Assembly: GCF_007097365.1 (NCBI RefSeq)
Contig: NZ_VJZR01000006.1
Coordinates: 62,001 to 126,000 of the forward strand
Origin: Flavobacterium franklandianum
GTDB taxonomy: Bacteria > Bacteroidota > Bacteroidia > Flavobacteriales > Flavobacteriaceae
Direction: 5' to 3'
DNA: 64,000 nucleotides
Shown piece after piece: positions 1-9,502 of this stretch. A model generated the notes under the pieces. That model was not told where the DNA came from. It did not search any database and saw only the letters and a program-made list of their open reading frames with translations. Positions within the stretch are counted from its first letter, which is position 1, and every line of letters starts with the position of its first letter. A program made the position numbers and the translations under genes.

Positions 1-1109
1 TATAAACTCTTTACAATCAACTTAGCAGTTTTCTCACTAGCACCAATACCTCCCAATTTTTCTTCCAATACCTCGTATTTTTCTACAAGGTTTTGGCGAT
101 ACTTGGCGTCTAAAAGCTTCTCCAATTCTTTGCGAATGTTCTTCTTAGAGCATTTATCTTGAATCAATTCGGTCACCACTTCTTCGTCCATAATCAGGTT
201 AACTAACGAAATGTATTTTAAGGTAATGATCTGTTTGGCTATTTGGTAGGAAATCGAACTCCCTTTGTAACAAACCACTTCGGGCACTTTGAAAAGCGCT
301 GTTTCAAGAGTTGCCGTTCCTGAAGTTACGAGTGCTGCTGTGGCATTACTCAATAAATCATAGGTTTTGTTCGAAACAAATTTGATGTTTTCATTGGTGA
401 TAAAACCTTCATAAAAAGAAAATTCTTGACTTGGCGCACCAGCAATCACGAATTGATAATCCGGAAATTCATTGACTATACTCAACATCACCGATAGCAT
501 TTTGGTAATTTCCTGCTTGCGACTTCCAGGCAAAATAGCAATGATAGGTTTGTCATTCAATTGATTTTCTTTTCTGAAAATGGCAGCATCCATTGTGGGA
601 TGATTGTGTATAGCATCAATCAAAGGATGTCCCACAAATTCAACGGGATAATGATGTTTCTTTTCATAGAAATCTTTCTCGAACGGGAGAATCACATACA
701 TTTTATCGACATCGCGTTTGATGTCGGTAATTCTGCTTTCTTTCCAAGCCCAAATTTGAGGTGAAATATAATAATGTGTTTTAAAACCTTCCGTTTTTGC
801 CCATTTGGCAATGCGCAAATTAAAACCCGGATAATCAATAAAAACAATAACATCGGGCTGAAAATCGGCAATATCTTTTTTGCAAATTTTGATGTTATTC
901 AAAATGGTTTTTAAATGAAACAAGACTTCTACAAAGCCCATAAAAGCCAATTTTCGGTAATGTTTGACCAAAATTCCGCCTACGTTTTGCATCAAATCGC
1001 CACCCCAAAAACGAATATCGGCATTTGGGTCTTCTTTGTACAAAGCCTTCATTAAATTGGCTCCGTGTAAGTCGCCCGAAGCTTCTCCAGCAATTATGTA
1101 GTATTTCAT
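1..1109 (-). CDS. lpxB: Lipid-A-disaccharide synthase LpxB, cut by window edge
   Basis: The minus-strand frame opens at ATG 1109 and stays open for 369 codons to the left edge, so only the last few residues and the stop are missing (family length is about 370-385). The N-terminus MKYYIIAGEASGDLHGA is the characteristic LpxB glycosyltransferase-B opening. Further in are ISPQIWAWKESR, GHPLIDAI and a LPGSRKQEI segment, all typical of the family. LpxB joins UDP-diacylglucosamine and lipid X at the inner membrane to give the lipid A disaccharide. It reads in the same direction as surE and the small membrane gene upstream, but a 186-bp gap separates them. Confidence 0.95.
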   Translation of the reverse strand, partial: MKYYIIAGEASGDLHGANLMKALYKEDPNADIRFWGGDLMQNVGGILVKHYRKLAFMGFVEVLFHLKTILNNIKICKKDIADFQPDVIVFIDYPGFNLRIAKWAKTEGFKTHYYISPQIWAWKESRITDIKRDVDKMYVILPFEKDFYEKKHHYPVEFVGHPLIDAIHNHPTMDAAIFRKENQLNDKPIIAILPGSRKQEITKMLSVMLSIVNEFPDYQFVIAGAPSQEFSFYEGFITNENIKFVSNKTYDLLSNATAALVTSGTATLETALFKVPEVVCYKGSSISYQIAKQIITLKYISLVNLIMDEEVVTELIQDKCSKKNIRKELEKLLDAKYRQNLVEKYEVLEEKLGGIGASEKTAKLIVKSL

Positions 1110-1295
1110 TTTCTGTTTAATCTCTCTAAGTTTAATTCCTCGAAGCTCTACTTCGATATTTTTTGCTATAGATTGCTTCGCCTGTTCGCTTTTGCTCAAG
1201 TCACAGATTAAAAAATATTTTTGAAAATCTATGAATCTGTTGCTATTATTTCGTTACAACATAAGTGGCTCTGCCTCGATGTAGTTTAATAAAAT

Positions 1296-1568
1296 TTATG
1301 CAAATATCGTAAAAATCGCAATGCAAATTACTGCCAAAACCACACCACGAGCCATAATTTCCTTATTCATTTTTAGCAAAACGCCAAAAGCAACCAAATC
1401 AAGAATAGCGCCCAAGGTGATTAATTTGCCCAATTTTCCTTCCGATTTCATGGTTTGGATGCCAGTCATAAAATCAAAATCAGTAAAAAAAGTGATAAAG
1501 AGAAAAATCCCTAAAACACAAACCAAAAAGCCTATAAAAAAACCTATCAATATGTCTGTCTTATTCAT
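1296..1568 (-). CDS. Small membrane protein, function unknown
   Basis: This is a 90-residue protein with three likely membrane segments at about residues 6-29, 48-66 and 71-89. Its start overlaps the end of surE by 8 bases, so the two are probably translationally coupled. I recognise no catalytic motif. The tight coupling to surE and the clean hydrophobic pattern support a real gene rather than a chance frame. The overlapping plus-strand frame across this stretch is composed of antisense codons and is not credible. Confidence 0.75.
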   Translation of the reverse strand: MNKTDILIGFFIGFLVCVLGIFLFITFFTDFDFMTGIQTMKSEGKLGKLITLGAILDLVAFGVLLKMNKEIMARGVVLAVICIAIFTIFA

Positions 1569-2340
1569 TCCATTTCCAGGTGTTGAGTTGTTGTATAGCG
1601 TGATGTGCAGTCAAATCAAATTGAACTGGCACCACAGAAATATAGCCATTGGCAAGAGCCCATTCATCAGTGTCTTCGCCTTTATCTTCGTTTACAAATT
1701 CGCCAGTGAGCCAATAATAATCTCTGCCTTGGGGTGTTTTTCGTTTGTCGAATTTTTCTATCCAAAGTGCTTTTGCCTGACGACATATTTTAATTCCTTT
1801 AATATCTTTTTCTTCTAATTTTGGAAAATTGACGTTCAAAACTACACTTTCGGGCAGTCCTTTCTCTAAAACTTCCAAAGTAATCGTCTTTATAAAAGAC
1901 TTTATAGGTTCGAAATTGGCATTCCAACCATAATCTAAAAGGGAAAAACCTATAGCAGGAACACCCTCGATTCCCGCTTCGACAGCGGCACTCATCGTTC
2001 CAGAATAAATAACATTTATCGAGGAATTAGAACCGTGATTGATTCCTGAAACGCACAAATCTGGTTTTCTTTTTAGTATTTCATTCGTGGCTAATTTAAC
2101 GCAATCAACAGGAGTTCCAGAGGTGCTGTATTCTTGAATAACATCATTATCCTTAGAGATTTTATTGATATACAAAGTGTTGTTTATGGTAATCGAATGT
2201 CCTGTGGCGCTCTGAGGACTATCGGGAGCGACAACAACAACGGTTCCAATTTGGGACATAACGGAAATCAACGCGCGAATTCCTGGCGCCGAAATGCCAT
2301 CGTCATTGGTTACTAAAATTAAAGGTTTGTCTTTTTTCAC
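1561..2340 (-). CDS. surE: 5'/3'-nucleotidase SurE
   Basis: 259 residues, the usual SurE length. It starts MKKDKPLILVTNDDGISAPG, containing the metal-binding NDDG motif, followed by APDSPQSATGHSIT, SGTPVDCVKLA and SGINHGSN, all hallmark SurE segments. SurE is a metal-dependent phosphatase acting on nucleoside monophosphates, a housekeeping and stationary-phase function. The gene diverges from prc with a 174-bp gap between them. The downstream membrane gene overlaps its 3' end. Confidence 0.97.
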   Translation of the reverse strand: MKKDKPLILVTNDDGISAPGIRALISVMSQIGTVVVVAPDSPQSATGHSITINNTLYINKISKDNDVIQEYSTSGTPVDCVKLATNEILKRKPDLCVSGINHGSNSSINVIYSGTMSAAVEAGIEGVPAIGFSLLDYGWNANFEPIKSFIKTITLEVLEKGLPESVVLNVNFPKLEEKDIKGIKICRQAKALWIEKFDKRKTPQGRDYYWLTGEFVNEDKGEDTDEWALANGYISVVPVQFDLTAHHAIQQLNTWKWNE

Positions 2341-2514
2341 GGTTAATTTTTTAATAAGAAATTGAAGGGTTTTCTATAAACAAAGAAACAAAATTAATCT
2401 AGTTCGAGGATTAAACCCGAAAAAAATATACTATTTTATATCTTTAACAAAAATTTATAGGAGGTTATGCCGTTGTTGGCACAGTTTTTACCGTAATTTG
2501 AATTTTAAATATTT

Positions 2515-4779
2515 ATGGATACAATTATTAACTTTATGAAAAGAAATTATAGAATCCTCATAGCAGTTGTGTTACTTTCGGTGACATTATTTGCATTTAA
2601 AATTAATTCTGACAGAAGCGATGATCCTGAAAAGGACAAAATGCTATTGGAATTATTGACATTTGTAATAGAAAAAGGGCACTATGATCCAGCTAAAATT
2701 GACGATACCTTTTCTAAGGGAATTTACAAGGATTATATTGAAGCTTTAGATCCATCTAAACGATTTTTCTTGCAATCGGATATCGATGAGTTTTCGAAAT
2801 ATGAAACACTTCTCGACGATCAATTATTGAACAAAGAACTAACCTTTTTTAACCTCACCTACAACCGTTTGATGAAAAGAATGTTGGAAGGAAAAGGGTT
2901 TTACAAAGATATTTTGAACACTCCTTTCGATTATTCTATTGACGAAACATTCAATACGGATTACGAAAAAGCGCCTTACGCCAAAAACGCTTCGGAATTA
3001 AAAGAAAGATGGCGCAAACAAATCAAGTTGTCCACACTTTCATCATTGACGGATCGCTTGAAAATTCAGGAAAACAAAGAAAAAGGAATTGTCGATAAAG
3101 ACGACAAAAGCACTTTGGAAGTATTGAACCCCAACGAATTTATAGAAAACACAAGTAATGTTGAAAAGGGCAAAGCTAAGGATGATAAACCAAAAACTTT
3201 TGAAGAATTAGAGAAAATTACTCGCGAAAGTTCGTTGAAATCATTGGACGAATATTTTGGATTTATGGAAGATCTAACCAGAGATGAATGGTTTTCTGTT
3301 TATGTAAATTCTATAACTGCGAGATTTGATCCACATACTAATTATTTTCCACCAGAAGAAAAAGAGCGTTTTGATGTCAGTATTAGCGGAAAATTTGAAG
3401 GAATTGGAGCGCGTCTTCAAAAGAAAAATGACTTTACCGAAATTACCGAACTTATTTCTGGAGGACCAGCTTGGAGAGGAAAACTACTTGAAGCAGGCGA
3501 TGTCATTATGAAAGTGGCTCAAGGAAACAAGGAACCTGTTGACATTGTTGGAATGCGTTTGGATGATGTTGTTAAAAAGATAAAAGGAGCAAAAGGTTCT
3601 GAAGTTCGGTTGACTGTCAAAAAAGTAGATGGTTCAATTAAAACCATTTCTATAATTAGAGATATAGTCGAAATTGAAGAAACTTATGCCAAATCGAGTG
3701 TTGTTGAAAGAAATGGATTAAAATATGGGGTGATTTATTTGCCTAAATTTTATATCGATTTTGAAAACAAAGACGGCCGTGATGCCGGAAAAGATGTTGC
3801 CGCTGAAGTAGAATCATTGAAAAAAGAAGGTGTCAACGGAATTGTACTTGACGTTCGTGATGATGGTGGAGGTTCGCTTTCGACTGTGGTAGATATTGCT
3901 GGATTATTTATTGAACAAGGACCAATTGTACAAGTCAAATCAGCTGGAAGGCAAAAAGAGGTTTTGTACGATAGAGATAAAAAAATCGAGTGGGATGGCC
4001 CATTGGTTATTATGGTGAATAGTTTCTCGGCTTCGGCTTCTGAAATTTTGGCCGCAGCCATTCAGGATTACAAAAGAGGAATTATCATTGGCAGCAAACA
4101 AACTTACGGTAAAGGAACGGTTCAAAATGTAATCGATTTGAATCAGTTTGTACGTAGTAGCGACAAAGGTGATTTGGGCGCTTTGAAAACGACGACTCAA
4201 AAATTTTATAGAATAAATGGAGGTTCTACTCAGCTCGAAGGAGTGAGTAGCGATGTAGTCATGCCTGACCGATATGCTTATTTGAAAATGGGAGAACGCG
4301 ATGTAGATAACGCTATGCCTTGGGATAAAATTGATCCTGCACAATATACTGTTTGGACGAACAACGCAAAATTTAGCAAAGCTATTGCGGATAGTAAAAA
4401 TAGAATTGCTAAAAATCAACAGTTCAAATTGATTGAAGAAAATGCCAAATGGATTGATGAAAGGAGCAAAGAAAATGATTATAGTTTAAAATTAGAGGAA
4501 TTCAAAAAGAACCAAAGAGCCATTGAGGAAACCAATAAAAAATTCAAATCTATAGTGGATTATGATTATCATTTAAAGTTTGCGTCTTTGCCTCAGGAAG
4601 CCGAAGCTATGAAAACAGATATTTCTCTTAAAGAAAAAAGAGAAAGATGGCACGAAAGTTTATCTAAAGATATTTATGTAGAAGAAGCCTTGAATGTTTT
4701 AGATGATTTGCAGTCAAAGGCTGTTGTGAAAAAAAGTGCTCCTGTAGCTATGAAGAAACAAAAACTAGTTAAATCATAA
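2515..4779 (+). CDS. prc: Tail-specific (C-terminal processing) protease, peptidase S41
   Basis: 754 residues. An N-terminal signal or membrane segment (about 12-26) is followed by the Prc/Tsp N-terminal region, a PDZ domain (about 290-390) and the S41 catalytic core. The core shows VNSFSASASEI with nucleophile Ser507 and TYGKGTVQ with general base Lys533, matching the Ser/Lys dyad of the E. coli enzyme. The family degrades or trims periplasmic proteins from their C-termini. A second in-frame ATG eight codons downstream (MKRNYRIL, 2536) would give a more conventional signal peptide and may be the true start. A strong hairpin follows the gene. Confidence 0.95.
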   Translation: MDTIINFMKRNYRILIAVVLLSVTLFAFKINSDRSDDPEKDKMLLELLTFVIEKGHYDPAKIDDTFSKGIYKDYIEALDPSKRFFLQSDIDEFSKYETLLDDQLLNKELTFFNLTYNRLMKRMLEGKGFYKDILNTPFDYSIDETFNTDYEKAPYAKNASELKERWRKQIKLSTLSSLTDRLKIQENKEKGIVDKDDKSTLEVLNPNEFIENTSNVEKGKAKDDKPKTFEELEKITRESSLKSLDEYFGFMEDLTRDEWFSVYVNSITARFDPHTNYFPPEEKERFDVSISGKFEGIGARLQKKNDFTEITELISGGPAWRGKLLEAGDVIMKVAQGNKEPVDIVGMRLDDVVKKIKGAKGSEVRLTVKKVDGSIKTISIIRDIVEIEETYAKSSVVERNGLKYGVIYLPKFYIDFENKDGRDAGKDVAAEVESLKKEGVNGIVLDVRDDGGGSLSTVVDIAGLFIEQGPIVQVKSAGRQKEVLYDRDKKIEWDGPLVIMVNSFSASASEILAAAIQDYKRGIIIGSKQTYGKGTVQNVIDLNQFVRSSDKGDLGALKTTTQKFYRINGGSTQLEGVSSDVVMPDRYAYLKMGERDVDNAMPWDKIDPAQYTVWTNNAKFSKAIADSKNRIAKNQQFKLIEENAKWIDERSKENDYSLKLEEFKKNQRAIEETNKKFKSIVDYDYHLKFASLPQEAEAMKTDISLKEKRERWHESLSKDIYVEEALNVLDDLQSKAVVKKSAPVAMKKQKLVKS

Positions 4780-4823
4780 ACGAATCACTTTTGATGAATA
4801 TATTAAAACAGTAATTTGCTGTT

Positions 4824-4865
4824 AAAACGCTCTGGAAATTCAATAAGAATTTCCAGAGCGTTTTT
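4824..4865 (+). terminator. Terminator after prc with 18-bp perfect stem
   Basis: Arms 4824-4841 and 4847-4864 are exact reverse complements over 18 bp with an AATAA loop, followed by a T-run. The predicted start of the next gene lies only four bases further on, which is unusual. Confidence 0.85.
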
Positions 4866-4868
4866 GGT

Positions 4869-5636
4869 TTGGGAGTACTTTTGGCCTTGCCTTTCGGATT
4901 GTTCTCTGCCTTTGTTTTGTCGAAGGAGGAATCGAAAATTATAAGTCAAAATCACAAACAATATTTTGATTATTGGCCAACATCGACTACCAACCAAATT
5001 GTAAAGCACGATTATTATATCTTGTCCTATAACGAAAAATACGAACAAGCAGAATGGGTTGCTTATGAATTAAAAAAAAGCTTTGTGAGAAGCAGTAACT
5101 TTGAAAGGCCTTATTTCATTGAAGACCCAAAAGTAAAAACACGCTCAGCCGATTGGAGAAATTATAAAAAATCGGGCTATGACAAAGGACATCTTTGTCC
5201 TGCGGGCGATATGGAATTTGCTATCAATGCTTATAATGATACTTTTTTTACTTCGAATATTTCGCCTCAAACACACGATTTCAATGGAGGAGTTTGGAAT
5301 CGATTAGAACAAAAAGTACGTTATTGGGCGACTAAATATGATGGAGTTTTTGTAATTACGGCGGGAGTTTTACAGCCTAATTTAAAAACCATTGGTCAAG
5401 AACAAGTATTGGTTCCCAATTATTTTTATAAATTTTTGTTGGACAATTCCAATGGACAATACAAAATGATCGCTTTTTTGGTTCCAAATGCAAAAAGCAA
5501 CAAACCACTGTATGATTTTGTAGTTTCTGTGGACAGTATCGAAAAAATGACAGGAATTGATTTCTTTCCAAAACTAGACGATAAGACCGAAAATCGTTTG
5601 GAGAAAAACAGCGATTATAAGGCTTGGAGTTTTTAA
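4869..5636 (+). CDS. DNA/RNA non-specific endonuclease, probably secreted
   Basis: 255 residues with the NUC family signature: YDKGHLCPAGDM (the DRGH-type motif with the catalytic His) and, after SNISPQ, the metal-site helix containing NRLEQKVR. The N-terminus MGVLLALPFGLFSAFVLS is hydrophobic and could be a signal peptide. The start is uncertain. No ATG exists in frame between the upstream stop (4812) and this point, and I used TTG 4869, which sits directly after the prc terminator hairpin. TTG 4881 and 4887 are alternatives. The family degrades single- and double-stranded nucleic acid; export would fit nutrient scavenging. Confidence 0.85.
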   Translation: MGVLLALPFGLFSAFVLSKEESKIISQNHKQYFDYWPTSTTNQIVKHDYYILSYNEKYEQAEWVAYELKKSFVRSSNFERPYFIEDPKVKTRSADWRNYKKSGYDKGHLCPAGDMEFAINAYNDTFFTSNISPQTHDFNGGVWNRLEQKVRYWATKYDGVFVITAGVLQPNLKTIGQEQVLVPNYFYKFLLDNSNGQYKMIAFLVPNAKSNKPLYDFVVSVDSIEKMTGIDFFPKLDDKTENRLEKNSDYKAWSF

Positions 5637-5647
5637 TTCTTTAAAAA

Positions 5648-5683
5648 ACAAAAGCCACATCCTTTTTACGAACGTGGCTTTTT
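5648..5683. terminator. Terminator between nuclease and rodA
   Basis: Arms AAAGCCAC (5651-5658) and GTGGCTTT (5674-5681) are flanked by A-rich and T-rich runs, so the hairpin can act in both directions between the convergent nuclease and rodA genes. Confidence 0.7.
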
Positions 5684-5736
5684 GACTTGTTTTGTTTGCC
5701 CCCGATGGCTCGGACATGTAAAATAGTCCTTGTTTG

Positions 5737-5763
5737 GATAGCGCAGATTTGCAATCTGTGCCC
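5737..5763 (+). repeat. REP-like palindrome, GATAGCGC family
   Basis: A short hairpin with a fixed GATAGCG lead, variable arms CAGATT / AATCTG around a TGC loop, then GTGC. Two related copies with different arm sequences lie near 63.2 kb (63156 and, reversed, 63222). Confidence 0.65.
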
Positions 5764-5819
5764 ACAAAGCTAATCGATAAACTAACCTAATAGGGCTCTA
5801 TATAGCAAGATTTCAAAGC

Positions 5820-7055
5820 TTACCACTCATTCACTTTATTGGCATCCATTTTTATAAAAATAAAAAGCAAAATAGTGAAACCCCAAAGTCCAGAACCTCC
5901 ATACGAAAAGAAAGGCAATGGCACTCCAATGGTTGGAAAAACACCCAAAACCATAGCGATATTCACAAAGAAATGAATGAATAAAATAGCCGCAACACAA
6001 TAGCCATACACGCGGCTAAATTTTGTTTTTTGTCTTTCAGCGAGGTAAATTATCCGAAGTAATAATCCAACAAAAAGACCAACTACAAGGAGTGAACCTA
6101 AGAAACCCCATTCTTCACCAACCGTTGTAAAGATATAATCGGTGTGTTGCTCGGGTACAAATCCTCCTTTGGTTTGTGTGCCTTCAAGGAATCCTTTTCC
6201 AATCCAACCGCCTGAACCAATAGCAATTTCAGATTGATTGGTGTTGTATCCGATGCCTTTCATGTCGACCGCTTTTCCGAGTAAAATGTTAAAGCGATCG
6301 CGGTGATGTTGCTTGAAAACGTTTGTAAAAACATAATTTACAGACAGAACAAAACCGGAAATTAAGGCAAAAAGAATACTGCTCATCACGATGTTTCTAT
6401 CGCCTAATCTGGATTTAAAATAGATTAAAACAATAGCTACTAATGCCAGTAGAATGACATATTGGGGGTCTAATATAAGCGTAAGAACAAATAATACTAT
6501 GGCGCAAAATCCTGTCCACAAATACCAAGCAGGCAAACCTTCACGATACAACACAATTAAAAATATGGTGTAAATCAATGCGCTTCCAGGATCAGGTTGA
6601 GGTAAAATGAGCATCACAGGTAAAAACACAATAGCCAATGCCTGAATTTGACGATTGACATCTTTTAAATTGATTTGCGAATCACTTAAATATTTTGCCA
6701 ACGCTAATGCTGTTGCAGCTTTTGCAAACTCTGAGGGCTGAATTGTAAAACTTCCAATACCATACCAGCAACGTTGTCCAGCGATGGTTTTACCAAAGGC
6801 AAATAAACCTAATAATGATAATAGTCCAATTCCATATATGATACTCGCGTATTTTTCGTAGAATTTTCCGTCAACATAAAGAACAATAAAAATTAATGGA
6901 ATGGTAAATAGAATAAAAAAGAATTGTTTTTCAGCAGTTCCTTCCATTGAAGAAAGAGAGGAGGAATAAATGTTCAACCAACCCATTAGCACTAATACTA
7001 TGTATATAGCAATGCATATCCAGTCAATATTGTTGGTTAAACTTTGATTTTTCAT
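5820..7055 (-). CDS. rodA: Rod-shape SEDS glycosyltransferase RodA
   Basis: 411 residues, polytopic, with about ten membrane segments. The C-terminal segment VPLPFFSYGGSGL is the SEDS-family signature and GIGSFTIQPSEFAK matches the conserved RodA loop. RodA polymerises lipid II glycan strands during cell elongation, together with its cognate class B PBP. That PBP is encoded 6 bases upstream, and mreB/C/D lie beyond it in the same direction, so the elongasome genes form a probable operon. I chose the first ATG because it falls just after the mrdA stop. Confidence 0.96.
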   Translation of the reverse strand: MKNQSLTNNIDWICIAIYIVLVLMGWLNIYSSSLSSMEGTAEKQFFFILFTIPLIFIVLYVDGKFYEKYASIIYGIGLLSLLGLFAFGKTIAGQRCWYGIGSFTIQPSEFAKAATALALAKYLSDSQINLKDVNRQIQALAIVFLPVMLILPQPDPGSALIYTIFLIVLYREGLPAWYLWTGFCAIVLFVLTLILDPQYVILLALVAIVLIYFKSRLGDRNIVMSSILFALISGFVLSVNYVFTNVFKQHHRDRFNILLGKAVDMKGIGYNTNQSEIAIGSGGWIGKGFLEGTQTKGGFVPEQHTDYIFTTVGEEWGFLGSLLVVGLFVGLLLRIIYLAERQKTKFSRVYGYCVAAILFIHFFVNIAMVLGVFPTIGVPLPFFSYGGSGLWGFTILLFIFIKMDANKVNEW

Positions 7056-7061
7056 TTGGTA

Positions 7062-8999
7062 CTAATTAATTTTTTTAGTAGTGTCAATTTTTACTTTTGG
7101 AACTACTATTTTGCTTTTCGCAATAGAATCCTTTTTTCTCATTTCTTTTTTAATCACTTCTGAAAGTCCACCTAACTTGGCATATCGATCTTGCAGACTT
7201 CTTTCCAAAGTTCTTTTTTCTAAATCAGTTCTCGTGATTTTTCCTCTAAGGTATTTTTCAATCATCAAACTGGCAATCGGTCCAGCGATGGTTGATCCAA
7301 ATCCTCCGTTTTCGACTAAAATTGCAATGGCAATTTTGGGATTATCTTTTGGCGCAAAGGCAACAAATATCGAGTGGTCTTCCAGCTGAGTTCTTTTACC
7401 ATTTATTTTTGCAAAATTCTCGGCGGTTCCTGTTTTTCCACAAATTTCAATTCCTTCCACTCGCAAACCAGCGGCCGTTCCAAAATTATACACATCGAAC
7501 AAACCTTGAATCATTGGCTTGAAATGGCTTTTGTCTATGGTTGTAACGTGCTTAGTGGTGAATTTTTTATCAATTTTCTCTCCTTCAATTTTTTTGATAA
7601 TGTGAGGCGTGTAATAATAGCCTTCGTTTGCTACAGTAGCCATCATATTGGCCAATTGAATAGGAGTCAACAAGACTTCTCCTTGACCAATGGCGTTGGA
7701 TATAATGGTTTTACCGCTGTATCCCCAACCCGGATATATTTTTTTATACGTTTTTGAATTTGGAATATTTCCTTTCTTACCTGTTGGTAAATCATAGCCC
7801 ATAAATTGACCAAGTCCAAAACTTTTGACATGCTCACTCCACACATCTACAGCATAAGGGGTGTTATTGTATTTGCCAATGGTTCGTAAATAAACATTCG
7901 AAAAATAGGCATTACATGATTTATAAACTCCAACATTAAGATCACGCGAACCTCCACCACAATGGCATCTCTGGAATCGTCCAGGTGCATAAGCAAAACC
8001 GTGATTACACATAAAGGTTGTATGAGTATCAATCACATTTTCTTGAAGGCCTACAAGTCCAGTCAAAATTTTAAAGGGTGAACCAGGTGGATATTCTGCC
8101 AATAATCCCCTGTCGTAAAGTGGTTTTGCAATAGAGTCGTGATATAACATAGTATAATTCTTGGAACGCTGACGTCCTACTAAAATTGCTGGATCATAAT
8201 TGGGTGCTGTTACTAAAGCTAATATTTCCCCTGTTTTGGGTTCAATGGCAACAATTCCACCTCGTTTATTAATCATTAATTCTTCACCATATTTTTGGAG
8301 TTCCATATCTATGGTAAGATTGATGTCTTCTCCCTGAACGGCTATTGTATCGTATTTTCCTTCTTTGAAGGAACCAATTTCACGATTGAATTTGTCTTTT
8401 TGAATGTATTTTACGCCTTTAATTCCGCGCAGAATTTCTTCATAGCTTTGTTCTACCCCTTGTTTTCCAATTAAATCCCCGCTGTTGTAATAAGGGTTTT
8501 CCTTAATTAATTTTTCGTTTACTTGTGTGATACCCCCAAAAACGTTGGCCCCAAAGTTTACTTGGTAATCGCGTAGGGAACGTTTCTGAAAATAAAAACC
8601 TTCGAATTTTCGAATTTTTTCCTGAAATGCCGCAAATTCACTTTTATTCAATTGCGCCAAAAATAAGGAAGGTAATCGTGGACTGTAAACTTTGGCTTTG
8701 GCTATTTTTTTTAAAAAATCATCTTTTGTAATATTCAATAATTGGCAAAACTCTAAAGTGTCTAAATTTTTTACATCTCTAGGAATAACCATGATATCAT
8801 AAGATGGCTGGTTTGCCACCAATAATTTGCCATTTCGGTCGTAAATATAACCTCTTTCGGGATAGTCATATTGTATTTTTATAGCATTATTATCTGACTT
8901 TAATTTGAAAGAATCATCGATAACTTGTAAGTAAAAAAGGCGTAATACCAGTAAAGACGCTGCAATAATGATCATTGAAGGAAGCAACACTTTTCTCAT
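7062..8999 (-). CDS. mrdA: Penicillin-binding protein 2 (elongation transpeptidase)
   Basis: 645 residues. It has an N-terminal membrane anchor (about 5-23), a dimerisation/pedestal domain and a transpeptidase domain. The catalytic motifs are visible: SPFK with nucleophile Ser307, SCN, and KTGTAEN. PBP2 cross-links the peptidoglycan made by RodA. Its 5' end overlaps mreD by 4 bases, implying coupled translation. The C-terminus is Lys-rich and low in complexity. Confidence 0.96.
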   Translation of the reverse strand: MRKVLLPSMIIIAASLLVLRLFYLQVIDDSFKLKSDNNAIKIQYDYPERGYIYDRNGKLLVANQPSYDIMVIPRDVKNLDTLEFCQLLNITKDDFLKKIAKAKVYSPRLPSLFLAQLNKSEFAAFQEKIRKFEGFYFQKRSLRDYQVNFGANVFGGITQVNEKLIKENPYYNSGDLIGKQGVEQSYEEILRGIKGVKYIQKDKFNREIGSFKEGKYDTIAVQGEDINLTIDMELQKYGEELMINKRGGIVAIEPKTGEILALVTAPNYDPAILVGRQRSKNYTMLYHDSIAKPLYDRGLLAEYPPGSPFKILTGLVGLQENVIDTHTTFMCNHGFAYAPGRFQRCHCGGGSRDLNVGVYKSCNAYFSNVYLRTIGKYNNTPYAVDVWSEHVKSFGLGQFMGYDLPTGKKGNIPNSKTYKKIYPGWGYSGKTIISNAIGQGEVLLTPIQLANMMATVANEGYYYTPHIIKKIEGEKIDKKFTTKHVTTIDKSHFKPMIQGLFDVYNFGTAAGLRVEGIEICGKTGTAENFAKINGKRTQLEDHSIFVAFAPKDNPKIAIAILVENGGFGSTIAGPIASLMIEKYLRGKITRTDLEKRTLERSLQDRYAKLGGLSEVIKKEMRKKDSIAKSKIVVPKVKIDTTKKIN

Positions 9000-9502
9000 C
9001 GTCTATTGGGCTTTGTAAGATATATTATAATGATGCAAATGATTAATGTAAAGGCCGAGCTCAACAGGGTTCGAAGTAAAATGTCTAAGACTAAAGTAAA
9101 TTTGAATACTTCTAAAGTGAATAGAATTAAATGATGAATTAAAACCGAAAACAATAAAAAGGTGAATCTTTCTGGGGTAAGTACATCGTTCAATTTTATG
9201 GTTTGATATTCATAACTTAATCCAAAAGCAAACTTAAAAAGATACGGTCTATAATAGGCTAAAACGACACAAGCTGCTGTATGAAACCCTCCTGAATTGC
9301 TAAACATATCCATACAAAGCCCAAGGAAAAAACTAGCCGCTAATAGTCCTGATTTATTCCCGTTTACTGGGTATAATATGATAAAAAGAATATAAGGATA
9401 GGGACTGATATAGCCCAAAAAGTTCATATTATTGAAAATAATAATTTGAACAGCCAGTAGCAGTATAAAACGAAAAATATTTACGAATAAAGTACTATTC
9501 AT
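8996..9502 (-). CDS. mreD: Rod shape-determining protein MreD
   Basis: 168 residues, almost entirely hydrophobic, with five to six membrane segments as expected for MreD. Sequence alone is weak evidence for this family, but the position between mreC (8-base overlap) and mrdA (4-base overlap) is decisive. The protein is a membrane scaffold partner of MreC and MreB. Confidence 0.88.
   Translation of the reverse strand: MNSTLFVNIFRFILLLAVQIIIFNNMNFLGYISPYPYILFIILYPVNGNKSGLLAASFFLGLCMDMFSNSGGFHTAACVVLAYYRPYLFKFAFGLSYEYQTIKLNDVLTPERFTFLLFSVLIHHLILFTLEVFKFTLVLDILLRTLLSSAFTLIICIIIIYLTKPNRR

Noticed and set aside
1110..1295. Possible RNA or small gene between lpxB and the small membrane gene
   Set aside because: The sequence holds a TCGAAG/CTTCGA dyad and repeat-like words but no promoter, ORF or terminator of quality.
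1321..1818. 165-codon plus-strand ORF
   Set aside because: It runs antisense across the small membrane gene and surE and shows no protein-like pattern; the minus-strand genes are coupled and convincing.
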